DNA of 64,000 nt, from the NCBI RefSeq assembly GCF_042664795.1, contig NZ_JBHTBN010000002.1, positions 248,001 through 312,000 of the forward strand, read 5' to 3'. The translations under genes and the position numbers were made by a program. The stretch comes from Jejudonia soesokkakensis (GTDB lineage Bacteria; Bacteroidota; Bacteroidia; Flavobacteriales; Flavobacteriaceae). The notes beneath the pieces were generated by a model, which was not told where the DNA came from, searched no databases, and saw nothing but the letters and a program-made list of their open reading frames with translations. This document shows, piece after piece, positions 15,884 through 24,536 of this stretch. Position 1 is the first letter of the stretch. Each line of letters starts with the position of its first letter.

Positions 15884-18307
15884 CTAATCAATATTATATT
15901 TCTTTTTCTGCTCATCAGATAACGGTAACTGTTCCCATGGCGCTAAACGGTCACTTTTCAAAAACTCTTGTAATGGAGTTACCTTCCATAATCGTGCTGT
16001 TTTATAATCAGAAACTGTAAATACCTTGGTTCCATCAGGAGAAAATGCAACAGCACTGACCCAATCTAAATGATACATGCTTTTTTCAATTTGGTTGCCT
16101 TTAAGATCCCATAATCGAGCGGTTCGATCATCTCCGCCTGTCAATAGAGTTAATCCATCAGGAGAAAAGGCAACAGCATTGACCAAGTAATCTTGAGAAG
16201 GTCCAGTATGCTTAATGAATTTTCCAATTTGATTGCCTTCAGCACTCCATAATCTGGCCGTATTATTTTCTGCTTTCAAGACACTAGTTCCATCAGGAGA
16301 GAAAGCAATAGTGTTTGACATAGGTGTACTCACTTGCTTTATGTCTTTTCTAATTAGGTTACCTAAAAGATCCCAGAATCGCATAGTATTATCATTTGTG
16401 CCAGTCAATATTTTAGTGCCATCAGCTGAAAAAGCAATAGTATTGACATCGGATGGATGCTTCATATCCTTACTAATTTGGTTACCCGAGAGCTCCCATA
16501 ATTGTACTGTATTATTCTTTAAGCTTGTTAAAATAGTAGTTCCATCAGGAGAAAAGACGATAAAATTTATGTCGCTTGAAAATTTAAAAGTGTCTCCAAT
16601 TTGATTACTCAAATCCCATAAACGGGCAGTGTGATCTCTTAAACCTAAAAAAACGCTAGTGCCATCAGGAGAATAACTAAGTGCATCAATTGCACTTGCA
16701 TGTTGCATATCTTCTCCTAATTGTCTTCCATATAGGTCAAATAATCGTGTAGTATAATCTGTTGAACCTGTTAAAATGGTATTTCCGTCTGGTGAAAAAA
16801 TAGCGGTATTAACAAGACTTGAATGTTCAATTACCGTAGCAATTTGTTGGTCTTTCAAATACCATAATCGGACCTTATTATCTTCTGCGCTAGTCAAAAA
16901 AGTTTTACCATTAGGAGAAAAGGCAACTGCGGTAATCCCTATTGATGAAACACGGTAATTTCCAAAGGGATGTGTTATGGTTTTTCCAATTTGATTACCT
17001 TCAATATCCCACAATCGTGCATTATTATCTCTTGAGCCCGTTAAAATTTTAGTTCCATCTGGTGAAAAGGCAACAGCTTTGACCATGCTAGAATGCTTCA
17101 TGGTTTTCCCAATTTGATTGCTCTGCAGATCCCATAATTTCGTCGAGTTATCTCTCGAACCTGTTAGGATTTTAGTTCCATCTGGGGAAAAAGCAACTGC
17201 ATAAATAGCATCCAAATGTGTTATATTTTTTCCAATTTGGTTTCCCTGAAGATCCCATAATCGCGCGGTATGATCCCATGAGCCTGTTAAAATTTTTGTT
17301 CCATCAGGAGAAAAGGCAACCGCGTTGATCCTTCCAGAGTGTTTCATATCTTTCCCAATTTGATTTCCCTTGAGATCCCATAATCGTGCGGTGTTATCCC
17401 CTGAACCTGTTAAAATAGTAGTCCCGTCTGGAGAAAAAGCTACAGCCTTAACCACATCAGAGTGCTTTATAATAGTTTTGTATAAAACATTTTCACTATA
17501 AATTTTATAGGCATCAGACAAAATAAGGGTGTCTTTAGATTTTGATAAGGTTATAGCGCGACCGGCCAAGTGTAATGCTAGTGTTGCATCATTTTCAACT
17601 TCCTTATTGGCAGCAATCATAAAAAAATTTGCCTGAGCTCGATCTTTTTCTTCAATGGCTAATTTAGTTTGGAGATTTGCATCATAGGTCTTATAGATGG
17701 AAAGGCCTAATAACATAATCAAAATAGCTATCGCTGCATTTCGAAGACGTAACATTTTTTTATGTGTTCTTACTTCATCACTTGCCAAATCTTTTGGCGC
17801 CTTACCATGCAAATGTGCCGCTAGCTTTAAAACCTCTTTTTTAAATATTGGATTTTTAAGTGAAATATCATGCTGCGTTTTAGAAGCTCTAAGGTCAACA
17901 TAAAAAGGCTCTGTTTTAAAATTGTCTTCGAGGCATTTAGGCAAAGAATTAACTTCGGGATTTCGAAATGTATTCAAATTAGTATTCCAAGTAATTTCTC
18001 CATCAGTTAATGCAATTAGCAGCGTATGCAGAGACTTATGTTTCAGCCAATATTCAATTTCCTTTTGTACCCATTTAGAATTGGAGGACTCTGGGGAAGC
18101 CATATAGATCAAATACTCAGACTCGTCTAAAGCATTAACTATATTTTCCCATAAATGCGGAGAAGCAGATAAGCTAGCTTCATCTCTAAAAATATTCAAG
18201 TTTCGTACCTTATACCATGGCTTGGCGAATTTTTCAAGAGCAGATTGCAAGGCCGGAGCCAATTTGCCATCTGCAGCGTGCGAATAAGAAATAAAGGCAT
18301 TAAACAT
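15884..18307 (-). CDS. TIR - transmembrane - WD40 repeat protein
   Basis: About 807 residues. The TIR domain (1-175) belongs to a different subgroup from the two TIR genes opposite: MFNAFISYSHAADG, LNIFRDEASL, then KWVQKEIEYW with candidate catalytic Glu83. A membrane helix (about 190-207) and a short helical linker lead to twelve WD40 repeats (from about 282) and a charged tail. By the usual orientation TIR is cytoplasmic and the WD40 propeller extracytoplasmic. The frame runs up to a TTG at 18325, but that TTG is part of a promoter-like TATATTTTG, so the ATG at 18307 is preferred. It faces the six-gene caspase/TIR run. Confidence 0.85.
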   Translation of the reverse strand: MFNAFISYSHAADGKLAPALQSALEKFAKPWYKVRNLNIFRDEASLSASPHLWENIVNALDESEYLIYMASPESSNSKWVQKEIEYWLKHKSLHTLLIALTDGEITWNTNLNTFRNPEVNSLPKCLEDNFKTEPFYVDLRASKTQHDISLKNPIFKKEVLKLAAHLHGKAPKDLASDEVRTHKKMLRLRNAAIAILIMLLGLSIYKTYDANLQTKLAIEEKDRAQANFFMIAANKEVENDATLALHLAGRAITLSKSKDTLILSDAYKIYSENVLYKTIIKHSDVVKAVAFSPDGTTILTGSGDNTARLWDLKGNQIGKDMKHSGRINAVAFSPDGTKILTGSWDHTARLWDLQGNQIGKNITHLDAIYAVAFSPDGTKILTGSRDNSTKLWDLQSNQIGKTMKHSSMVKAVAFSPDGTKILTGSRDNNARLWDIEGNQIGKTITHPFGNYRVSSIGITAVAFSPNGKTFLTSAEDNKVRLWYLKDQQIATVIEHSSLVNTAIFSPDGNTILTGSTDYTTRLFDLYGRQLGEDMQHASAIDALSYSPDGTSVFLGLRDHTARLWDLSNQIGDTFKFSSDINFIVFSPDGTTILTSLKNNTVQLWELSGNQISKDMKHPSDVNTIAFSADGTKILTGTNDNTMRFWDLLGNLIRKDIKQVSTPMSNTIAFSPDGTSVLKAENNTARLWSAEGNQIGKFIKHTGPSQDYLVNAVAFSPDGLTLLTGGDDRTARLWDLKGNQIEKSMYHLDWVSAVAFSPDGTKVFTVSDYKTARLWKVTPLQEFLKSDRLAPWEQLPLSDEQKKKYNID
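15980..17464 (-). repeat. Twelve tandem WD40 repeat units (about 123 bp each)
   Basis: The coding units are about 41 codons with the core AVAFSPDGTKILTGSxDxTARLWDLxGNQIGK. The first four (17464 downward) are the most alike, visibly similar at DNA level too. Repeats 5, 10 and 11 carry insertions of 3-8 residues. Twelve units would allow up to two propeller-like domains or one large one. Confidence 0.85.
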
Positions 18308-18322
18308 AGAAGTAAATGTAGT

Positions 18323-18331
18323 CAAAATATA
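18323..18331 (-). promoter_or_regulatory. Promoter-like element of the TIR-WD40 gene
   Basis: On the minus strand this reads TATATTTTG, a TAnnTTTG variant with one extra base, ending 15 nt before the ATG at 18307. The geometry matches other promoters in this window and fixes the start. Confidence 0.4.
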
Positions 18332-18679
18332 CTTTTAAGTACATAACTAATACATAATCAGTATGCTTGCCTCCTATGCTTCGGCTTCGCTTAGTACAGG
18401 CTATTCCAAAAAATAAAAGGCTTTAGGTAGTAAAACTTTAATGATAAATATCTTCTTATTATTTGCTTTGTTTTATAGCAAAGTAAGCCTGCGATAACCT
18501 CAATTTATCTATTGATAATCAATAACTTATGTGGAATATTGCCACCTGCAATATCTTCTACTTATTTGTGATAGGGTTCATCAATTTTTTACTGAAGAGT
18601 GACTACTTTTCAATCAGCATTATAAGCAAAGAAACTTCTTTAAACCATTTATAAAAAATATAGCATGTATCTTTACCGC
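18332..18679 (+). other. Intergenic region between the TIR-WD40 and helicase-like genes
   Basis: AT-rich and about 350 nt, between divergent genes. It holds a short perfect hairpin (7-bp stem ATATTGC/GCAATAT, 18536-18554, loop CACCT) and a small palindrome ATTGATAATCAAT near 18511. There is no ORF of note, no RNA gene recognised and no attachment-site-like repeat found. This edge marks the end of the accessory cluster. Confidence 0.4.
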
Positions 18680-19291
18680 ATGCCATTTAAAAAACTACAT
18701 CCACAGCTACAAGAAAAGTTAGCATCATTTCAAATTGAGTCCCCTACTCCACTACAATGCAAGAGCATTCCTGTGATAAAAAGTGGAATAAACGTTTTTT
18801 GTACAGCACCTAAAGACAGCGGAAAAACAACTACACTTATCCTTACTACGCTTAACAGATTAAAATTTGAAGCCGTTGGTAATGCTCCCAGAGCAGTTGT
18901 ACTCGCTCAGGATAAGGAAAGAGCGATCGAATTGTATGTGGCTTTTTTAGCCTATACGCAACATACACCTTTACGCGTTTATGTTGGACACGAACAACTT
19001 CATGTAGATATACAAAAATCTGAAATCTTTATGGGCATCGATATTCTTATCTCTACACCCAAATCAATGAATACCCTTTTTTTAATGAATGGCGTGAGCA
19101 TTTCCGAATTAAAGATCTTTAGTGTTGATGATGCCGAATTCTTGGTAAAGCAATCGGCTTATGCAGCTATGTTATCAATAACACAGAGTATTAAAAAATG
19201 TCAATATGTGCTGTATGCAGAAAAAATGCATCCAATGCTTAGACGCTTTGAAGATCATTTTATGGAATACTCAAAGAAAATTAGATTATAG
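18680..19291 (+). CDS. Stand-alone DEAD-box-like helicase N-lobe
   Basis: 203 residues from the ATG at 18680; an upstream in-frame ATG at 18665 is possible. It matches only the first RecA-like lobe of a DEAD-box helicase: a Q-motif remnant PTPLQ (22-26), a P-loop APKDSGKT (43-50), STPKSM (about 125) and DDAE (150-153) where DEAD is expected. The second lobe with the HRIGRTGR motif is absent. The ORF ends cleanly and a terminator follows, so it does not look like a random truncation. I recall similar short proteins across flavobacteria. It could be a nucleotide-dependent RNA-binding regulator. Confidence 0.75.
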   Translation: MPFKKLHPQLQEKLASFQIESPTPLQCKSIPVIKSGINVFCTAPKDSGKTTTLILTTLNRLKFEAVGNAPRAVVLAQDKERAIELYVAFLAYTQHTPLRVYVGHEQLHVDIQKSEIFMGIDILISTPKSMNTLFLMNGVSISELKIFSVDDAEFLVKQSAYAAMLSITQSIKKCQYVLYAEKMHPMLRRFEDHFMEYSKKIRL

Positions 19292-19308
19292 TCTTTAACC
19301 GTTCATAA

Positions 19309-19335
19309 AAAAACCTGTCTAACAGACAGGTTTTT
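19309..19335 (+). terminator. Bidirectional terminator
   Basis: A 12-bp perfect stem (19309-19320 with 19324-19335, core CCTGTCT/AGACAGG) with AAC loop and A/T runs on both sides. It separates the convergent helicase-like and haloperoxidase genes. Confidence 0.9.
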
Positions 19336-19357
19336 AGATAGGCTATTAAAAAATATT

Positions 19358-20725
19358 TTAGTTATTCAGATCAAAATCAATGACTGCATCAGATATTTCA
19401 TATCCAAGACGATATCCTTCTGTACAATCCATTCGCATATGAACACCCAAAGGAATTCTGGAATACGCATTTTCTTGTGCCATGGACGAAAGAGAATTAT
19501 ATTCTCTTGGTGTTCCGCCAAATTCGGTTCTTCCCTCATGGGTACGATCTGTAAAGTTGATAGTGTCTCCAAATTCATTAATAAATATACCTGCGGCTGC
19601 CGAAGCAAAGGTAGAATGACCTGATGGATACCCTGGAAAGGAAGGATTAGGCCAATAAATAAATCTGTACAGGTTTGTTTCAAAATCTGGATCAATATGT
19701 TCTTGAATATACACACTTGGACGCATCACCATGTATTCATATTTGTCTGCCCATGCAGAGACTGCAGCATCATTTAATGAAAATCCTAATCGTAAAAACA
19801 TGGCTAAAGTTCGCTCGTAACTTAAATCATTTTGTACTACCAATTGATTTGCAATCGAAATCATACGCCCTGGAGGACTCATCATCATTCCTTCTACATC
19901 ATCAGACCAAAATTCTGCAATCCATAAATCATCATTAAGTTCAAGTTTGGCTTCATTATTCACTAAATAGACTTCATTCATTTCTGCATAATAATCACTT
20001 GTAGGGTCTGTACTATATGTTAAATTAGGGGCAACACTCGTGGTTTGATCTGAAGATATCACAAACGTTCGTACTTCCCCCCAATATGGAAATAACGCAC
20101 GTTCAGGATCTGCACTAAAAGTCCAATAGCCTGGTCCTACCGGCGGTACATAACTTATAGGTTGTGGATCATGAATCTGTTGTTCTGCAGCAATATCTGT
20201 TTGACTATACGCTATCACTTGATTAGCAACATAGGTTCCCCAAGCAATGGAATTGGTAATTTCTGAGTTACTTAATCCTAAAGAAAGGTCAGCTTCCATC
20301 GTAGCCTTAAGCTGTCCTATTTTTGCATCTGTCGCTGCATCTACATTCAGCATAAAATGATCCATTGTAACTGCATACGTGGTGCTTAAAGCCAAATTTA
20401 AATCTACATTTGCTGCTCTCTGATTTGCATCAACGGTAAAATTTTCTAGCCTGTTTTGATTTGAAGTATAGCCATCCATATCTGCCAAAGCAGTTTCATA
20501 ACCAGCTAAATGAATATAGGCTAAAGCTCTTGCAGTAGAAGTTGGGCGCATGCCATACGCATGACGATCTACTTCTAACCAGAGATCATTCCAGTCTTTA
20601 ATAAGATCAATAGTTAAAGTAGCGTCTGCAACTGTGTCATCAATATTGTCATCGTTAGAACAGGATTGAAGTACTAATACTGCTAACACTGTAATTAACA
20701 GTGTTTTACTATTAAAAAATTTCAT
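19358..20725 (-). CDS. Vanadium-dependent haloperoxidase-like lipoprotein
   Basis: 455 residues with a lipoprotein signal (LQSC, Cys22). It belongs to the PAP2 / vanadium-haloperoxidase superfamily, and the vanadate-binding residues can be followed: Lys328 and Arg335 in DKYEYMVMRP, Ser368-Gly-His370 in GYPSGHS, and Arg423/His429 in YSRIPLGVHMRMD. The all-helical N-terminal part with WNDLWLEVDRHAYGM and AYIHLAGYETA is typical of the bacterial subgroup. If active it would oxidise halides with H2O2 at the cell surface; a phosphatase role is an alternative. It is monocistronic with its own promoter and a downstream terminator. Confidence 0.88.
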   Translation of the reverse strand: MKFFNSKTLLITVLAVLVLQSCSNDDNIDDTVADATLTIDLIKDWNDLWLEVDRHAYGMRPTSTARALAYIHLAGYETALADMDGYTSNQNRLENFTVDANQRAANVDLNLALSTTYAVTMDHFMLNVDAATDAKIGQLKATMEADLSLGLSNSEITNSIAWGTYVANQVIAYSQTDIAAEQQIHDPQPISYVPPVGPGYWTFSADPERALFPYWGEVRTFVISSDQTTSVAPNLTYSTDPTSDYYAEMNEVYLVNNEAKLELNDDLWIAEFWSDDVEGMMMSPPGRMISIANQLVVQNDLSYERTLAMFLRLGFSLNDAAVSAWADKYEYMVMRPSVYIQEHIDPDFETNLYRFIYWPNPSFPGYPSGHSTFASAAAGIFINEFGDTINFTDRTHEGRTEFGGTPREYNSLSSMAQENAYSRIPLGVHMRMDCTEGYRLGYEISDAVIDFDLNN

Positions 20726-20757
20726 GATGTTATATCTATTTCATTATGTATTATCAG

Positions 20758-20765
20758 CAAAAATA
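20758..20765 (-). promoter_or_regulatory. -7 promoter element of the haloperoxidase-like gene
   Basis: The minus strand reads TATTTTTG, an exact TAnnTTTG match, ending 32 nt before the start codon. Confidence 0.5.
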
Positions 20766-20871
20766 GATTTTTTTTTGGAAAAATTTAACATTTAATAAGC
20801 AAAATACCAGGATGCCCCTAAACTTTCAGTTTAATGCATATTCAAAATTAATTTCTTTAAATACTAAGAGA

Positions 20872-22896
20872 TTACCAGATCTTTATACGCTCCTCCTCTT
20901 TTCTATAATTGGTCTGCCCCTCCTCTACTTCAAAAGCAGTATAAAAAGGTGTGAAATTCATTAAAGGACCGTTGACACGCCAAATAGGTGGCGAATGAGA
21001 ATCGGTGGCTACATAGTTGCGGAGGTATTCATCACGTGTTTTTACTCTCCAAATACGTGCTATAGATAGGAAAAAACGTTGATCTGGTGTAAATCCGCCA
21101 ATGGGTTCTCCGTTTTTACCCTGCTCGGTTCTTTTAAAAGCATCATACGCAATGGCAATTCCTCCATTATCTGCTGTATTCTCTCCTACTGTCAATGCGC
21201 CTTTTAAAGGAACACTATCCAATACTGTAAAGCCACTATATTGATCAACGATCTGCTGTGTCTTTTCCTTAAATTTTGTATAGTCCTCTTCGGTCCACCA
21301 ATTAGATACATTTCCATCTTTGTCATATTGAGCGCCTTGGTCATCAAAAGCATGAGTATACTCATGTCCTATCACCATTCCGATGCCTCCATAATTTACC
21401 GCATCATCTGCATACAGATCAAAATAAGGCTCCTGAAGAATTCCTGCTGGAAATACAATTTCGTTTAGCGATGGGTTGTAATAGGCGGTCACCGTTGAAG
21501 GTGTTGTATGCCATTCGTCCCTATTAGGTGCTTTATTTAATTGTGCCAGTTCATATTGATAATCATCTTCTCGTAATGCTACAACATTTTCAAAAAATTT
21601 ATTTCGGTCAATTGTTACATCATATTCACGCCATACATCTGGATATCCAATTTTCTTCTTAATTGCAAATAGCTTTTCTTTTGCTTTTACTTTTGTGCTA
21701 TCGCTCATCCAATCCAGCTGTTCGATACGTGTTTCTAATGTTTTCTGAAAGTTATTGACTAGTTCCAAAGCACGCTCTTTAGCGTCTTCATTAAAGTAGC
21801 GTTTTACGTAGAGTTGCCCTAAAGCAAATCCCATCTGCTGATCTACACGACGAGTCATCAACTTAGCTCGAGGTTGCTGCTCAGACTGTCCTGAAACTAC
21901 TTTCGAATAGGCAAAGGCGGCATCTTGAAAAGGCGTGCTTAAAATTCCATCATGAGACGCAATTGAATGTGCTTTTAAATACAATCTCCAATCTTCGACA
22001 GGAACAGAAAGCAGCATATTGTTTAGTTTTTCATAATACGCTGGCTGGGCAATATTCACCGAATCAACTTCAGCTCCTAATCTGTATAATAGTGTTTTCC
22101 AGCTAATATTTGGCTGACTCAAATTAATTTCTGAAGTTACCATTTTATGATAATTTTCCTTAACAATTCTGCGCTCGATTCGCGTTTTATGAGCTTCCGC
22201 AAGTTGTTTTTCAATTGCGTAAACTGTAGCAGCCTTTTGTTGCGCATTCTCTTCTCCAACCAATTCAAGAAGAGTCGCTAGGTAGGTTTTATAAGCCTCT
22301 TGAATTTCTACCACGGAAGGACTTTCTCCAAAATAATAATCACGATCGGGTAATCCTAAACCTGTCTGACTAAAATGAAGAATATTGAGTTTACTGTTTT
22401 TCTGATCAGGTGAAATATAAGGGCGAATCAAAGAATAATCTCCTACTTTGATCTGTTCTGCAACAAACTGCATGACAGCAGGAAAATCGTTAATGGCTTC
22501 AATACGATCAAGAATAGGTTGTATAGGCGTGATCCCTCTTTCATTAATTTGAACGGTATCCATTCCTGAAGCATAAAAATCACCTACTTGTTGTTCGATA
22601 CTTCCTTTTTCGTAGTCCCCTTCGGAAACTTCTTCGAGAATGTTTTTTAATAATTCTTGCTGCGGAATGTTTAGAAAACGGTAGGCCCCTACTCCAACTT
22701 GATCCTCTGCAATAACAGCATTATCCATCCATTGTTTATTGACATGGTCAAAGAAATTATCTCCTGGTTGAATTGAGTCTGTAATTCCGTCAAATACAAC
22801 GGGACCTCTTTGAGCAGTGTCTTCAACTGAAGGTTTTTCTTCTTTACAGGAAATAAAAAAGCAAGTGATTAGCGATAGGTAGAGTAATTTTTTCAT
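20872..22896 (-). CDS. M13 family zinc metallopeptidase, lipoprotein
   Basis: 674 residues of the neprilysin/PepO family, which cleaves small peptides outside the cytoplasm. The signal peptide ends in a lipobox (FISC, Cys17). Zinc ligands and catalytic Glu are in GHEYTH (HExxH, 511-515), with the third ligand in GENTADNGG (Glu572, Asp576). The substrate-binding NAYY-like segment is TAYYNPSLNEI (470-480), and the C-terminus has PIWRVNGPLMN and the terminal IKIW. Length and domain order are normal for M13. It is preceded by a good promoter element at 22919-22926 and is probably transcribed alone. Confidence 0.95.
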   Translation of the reverse strand: MKKLLYLSLITCFFISCKEEKPSVEDTAQRGPVVFDGITDSIQPGDNFFDHVNKQWMDNAVIAEDQVGVGAYRFLNIPQQELLKNILEEVSEGDYEKGSIEQQVGDFYASGMDTVQINERGITPIQPILDRIEAINDFPAVMQFVAEQIKVGDYSLIRPYISPDQKNSKLNILHFSQTGLGLPDRDYYFGESPSVVEIQEAYKTYLATLLELVGEENAQQKAATVYAIEKQLAEAHKTRIERRIVKENYHKMVTSEINLSQPNISWKTLLYRLGAEVDSVNIAQPAYYEKLNNMLLSVPVEDWRLYLKAHSIASHDGILSTPFQDAAFAYSKVVSGQSEQQPRAKLMTRRVDQQMGFALGQLYVKRYFNEDAKERALELVNNFQKTLETRIEQLDWMSDSTKVKAKEKLFAIKKKIGYPDVWREYDVTIDRNKFFENVVALREDDYQYELAQLNKAPNRDEWHTTPSTVTAYYNPSLNEIVFPAGILQEPYFDLYADDAVNYGGIGMVIGHEYTHAFDDQGAQYDKDGNVSNWWTEEDYTKFKEKTQQIVDQYSGFTVLDSVPLKGALTVGENTADNGGIAIAYDAFKRTEQGKNGEPIGGFTPDQRFFLSIARIWRVKTRDEYLRNYVATDSHSPPIWRVNGPLMNFTPFYTAFEVEEGQTNYRKEEERIKIW

Positions 22897-22918
22897 TGGT
22901 TATGAAGTTATATTTTCT

Positions 22919-22926
22919 CAAAGATA
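22919..22926 (-). promoter_or_regulatory. -7 promoter element of the M13 peptidase gene
   Basis: The minus strand reads TATCTTTG, an exact consensus match, ending 22 nt before the start codon. Confidence 0.6.
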
Positions 22927-22987
22927 CATATTATTTGTTTTGGAAATATCGCTGAAAAGCACGAAGTATACTAACTACTACAGATCA

Positions 22988-23899
22988 CTAGCTTCTGAAA
23001 GTCCTCACTTTGCTTTCTCGCTTTGCGCTGTTAATAAAATAAACTCCCAATAACAAAATTCCTGCTGCTATGATGGACTGAAGCGAAAGATTTTCATTTA
23101 ATACTAACCACCCTAGCAATACGGCAATGATTGGATTGATATAGGCAGACGTTGCCACTTTTTCGGTAGAAACCTGCTTAAGTAAATAATTGAAGGAAGT
23201 AAAGGCGGCAATACTACCAAAGAGAATCAAGCCAATAATTGCCCAAATAACGGTAGGGCTCCATTCGGTTGGAGCAATCCACTGTTCGCCAAACAACACA
23301 CTTGAAATACCTAGCATGATTCCTCCAAAAAACATCTGATACCCCGTTGCAATAAAAAAGTTTTTAGGCAACGTAGCTTTGGCTACAAAAAGACTCCCGG
23401 CACTCCAGCTAAGAACACAGGTAAAAATCATCAAGATCCAGAAAATTCTACCATCATCTGTTGTCATTGCCTTTTGACCTACCAATAGGATGATACCTGT
23501 AATGCCTAAAATAACACCAATAACCGATTTTAATTTGATTTTCTTACCATAAAGAATTCGCATTAAAATTAAAATGACGATGGGCTGTGTAGAAGCTTCC
23601 AAAGCAGCAAATCCACTATCTACGTGCTTTAAAGACCACACCATTACACCATTGCCATATCCTAAAAATAAGAATCCTGCGATTAAGGAATTGACAAACT
23701 GTTGCTGGTTAATCTTTAATGAATATCCTAACATTTTAGCAATGATAAATATGAGTACTCCTGCAATTACAAATCGGATACTTGACAACATTAAAGGTGG
23801 CAATTCCTGTACCGAAATTTTATTCAATAAATAAGTGGAACCCCAGAAAACGTATATTGAAAAAAAGGAAAGTACTAAAAGAAGTGTCTTTTTTTGCAT
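22988..23899 (-). CDS. EamA/DMT family transporter
   Basis: 303 residues, ten predicted membrane helices arranged as two repeated five-helix EamA halves: FWGSTYLLNKI in helix 1, then the second half from about residue 150 with WSAGSLFVAKA. A basic C-terminus (KRESKVRTF) sits in the cytoplasm. The family exports metabolites or amino acids, but the substrate cannot be read from sequence. It lies 88 nt upstream of the M13 peptidase gene on the same strand, although that gene has its own promoter-like element. Confidence 0.9.
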   Translation of the reverse strand: MQKKTLLLVLSFFSIYVFWGSTYLLNKISVQELPPLMLSSIRFVIAGVLIFIIAKMLGYSLKINQQQFVNSLIAGFLFLGYGNGVMVWSLKHVDSGFAALEASTQPIVILILMRILYGKKIKLKSVIGVILGITGIILLVGQKAMTTDDGRIFWILMIFTCVLSWSAGSLFVAKATLPKNFFIATGYQMFFGGIMLGISSVLFGEQWIAPTEWSPTVIWAIIGLILFGSIAAFTSFNYLLKQVSTEKVATSAYINPIIAVLLGWLVLNENLSLQSIIAAGILLLGVYFINSAKRESKVRTFRS

Positions 23900-23974
23900 T
23901 CAGGTCTGGTTAGGCTACGGGTACTAGTTGACGAATGTACACCAAATAGAATCCTAATAATAAAAAAACTAGTA

Positions 23975-24436
23975 TTAATTTAGTTCAGAACCATCGGCTC
24001 TAAATTCTACATCTTTATTCTTCCCTTTCTGCTTAAACTCAACGTCATAAAACTCACCTTTAGTTGCAGACGTTACGTGTTCTACTTCGGTGATTTTTAA
24101 ATCCCCATAGTTCTTTTTTATCGCAGTTTTGATCGCATCTGGAAGATTCTCTTTTTTGATCGAATTTTCAGTTTCTATCCAGCTACCATCGCTCGCATAA
24201 TCTGCTCTGTATTTTTCACCATCAATTTTAAAATGGGATTCCCAGTTTCCATGGGCGTCAATAGCCCAATCAGGATCGTTTTCACCAGGATATTTCTCTA
24301 CAAATGCTTTTTGTACAGCTTTTGGAACTTCAGAAACCGTTGTTTTTTCAGAATCATTTTTATGGTTACTATTTTCTTGACAACTACTTATGGCCACTGT
24401 GCATAACATCACAAGAATCACTCCTATATTTTTCAT
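23975..24436 (-). CDS. PepSY-like (DUF2874) lipoprotein
   Basis: 153 residues. The signal peptide ends AISSC (Cys20), so it is a predicted lipoprotein. The mature protein has two PepSY-like beta-lactamase-inhibitor-type repeats: VPKAVQKAFVEKYPGENDPDWAID with WESHFKIDGEKYRADYASDGSW, then LPDAIKTAIKKNYGDLKITEVEH with GEFYDVEFKQKGKN. Small PepSY-like proteins of this kind are common surface or periplasmic proteins in Bacteroidota, thought to bind peptides or cell-wall material. It is divergent from rlmF. Confidence 0.85.
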   Translation of the reverse strand: MKNIGVILVMLCTVAISSCQENSNHKNDSEKTTVSEVPKAVQKAFVEKYPGENDPDWAIDAHGNWESHFKIDGEKYRADYASDGSWIETENSIKKENLPDAIKTAIKKNYGDLKITEVEHVTSATKGEFYDVEFKQKGKNKDVEFRADGSELN

Positions 24437-24508
24437 ACTACAATTTTAAGAAGATAAAATTACCTATACCTAGTAGAATTCAATGTTCTATTTGTTTAAT
24501 ATTAACAC

Positions 24509-24516
24509 TATCTTCG
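24509..24516 (+). promoter_or_regulatory. Probable -7 element for rlmF
   Basis: TATCTTCG, one mismatch from TAnnTTTG. It lies inside the longest open frame of rlmF (which would begin at 24483), so translation probably begins further downstream, at the TTG at 24537. Confidence 0.4.
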
Positions 24517-24536
24517 TTAGCTTAAATGAAAAGCTT

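Noticed and set aside
15980..17464. Regular 123-bp periodicity resembling a CRISPR or satellite array
   Set aside because: The units are in frame and encode WD40 repeats; there are no short constant repeats with unique spacers.
8215..18307. Integrative element or prophage carrying the cluster
   Set aside because: No integrase, transposase, tRNA target or flanking direct repeat was seen; composition is like the neighbours as far as can be judged by eye.
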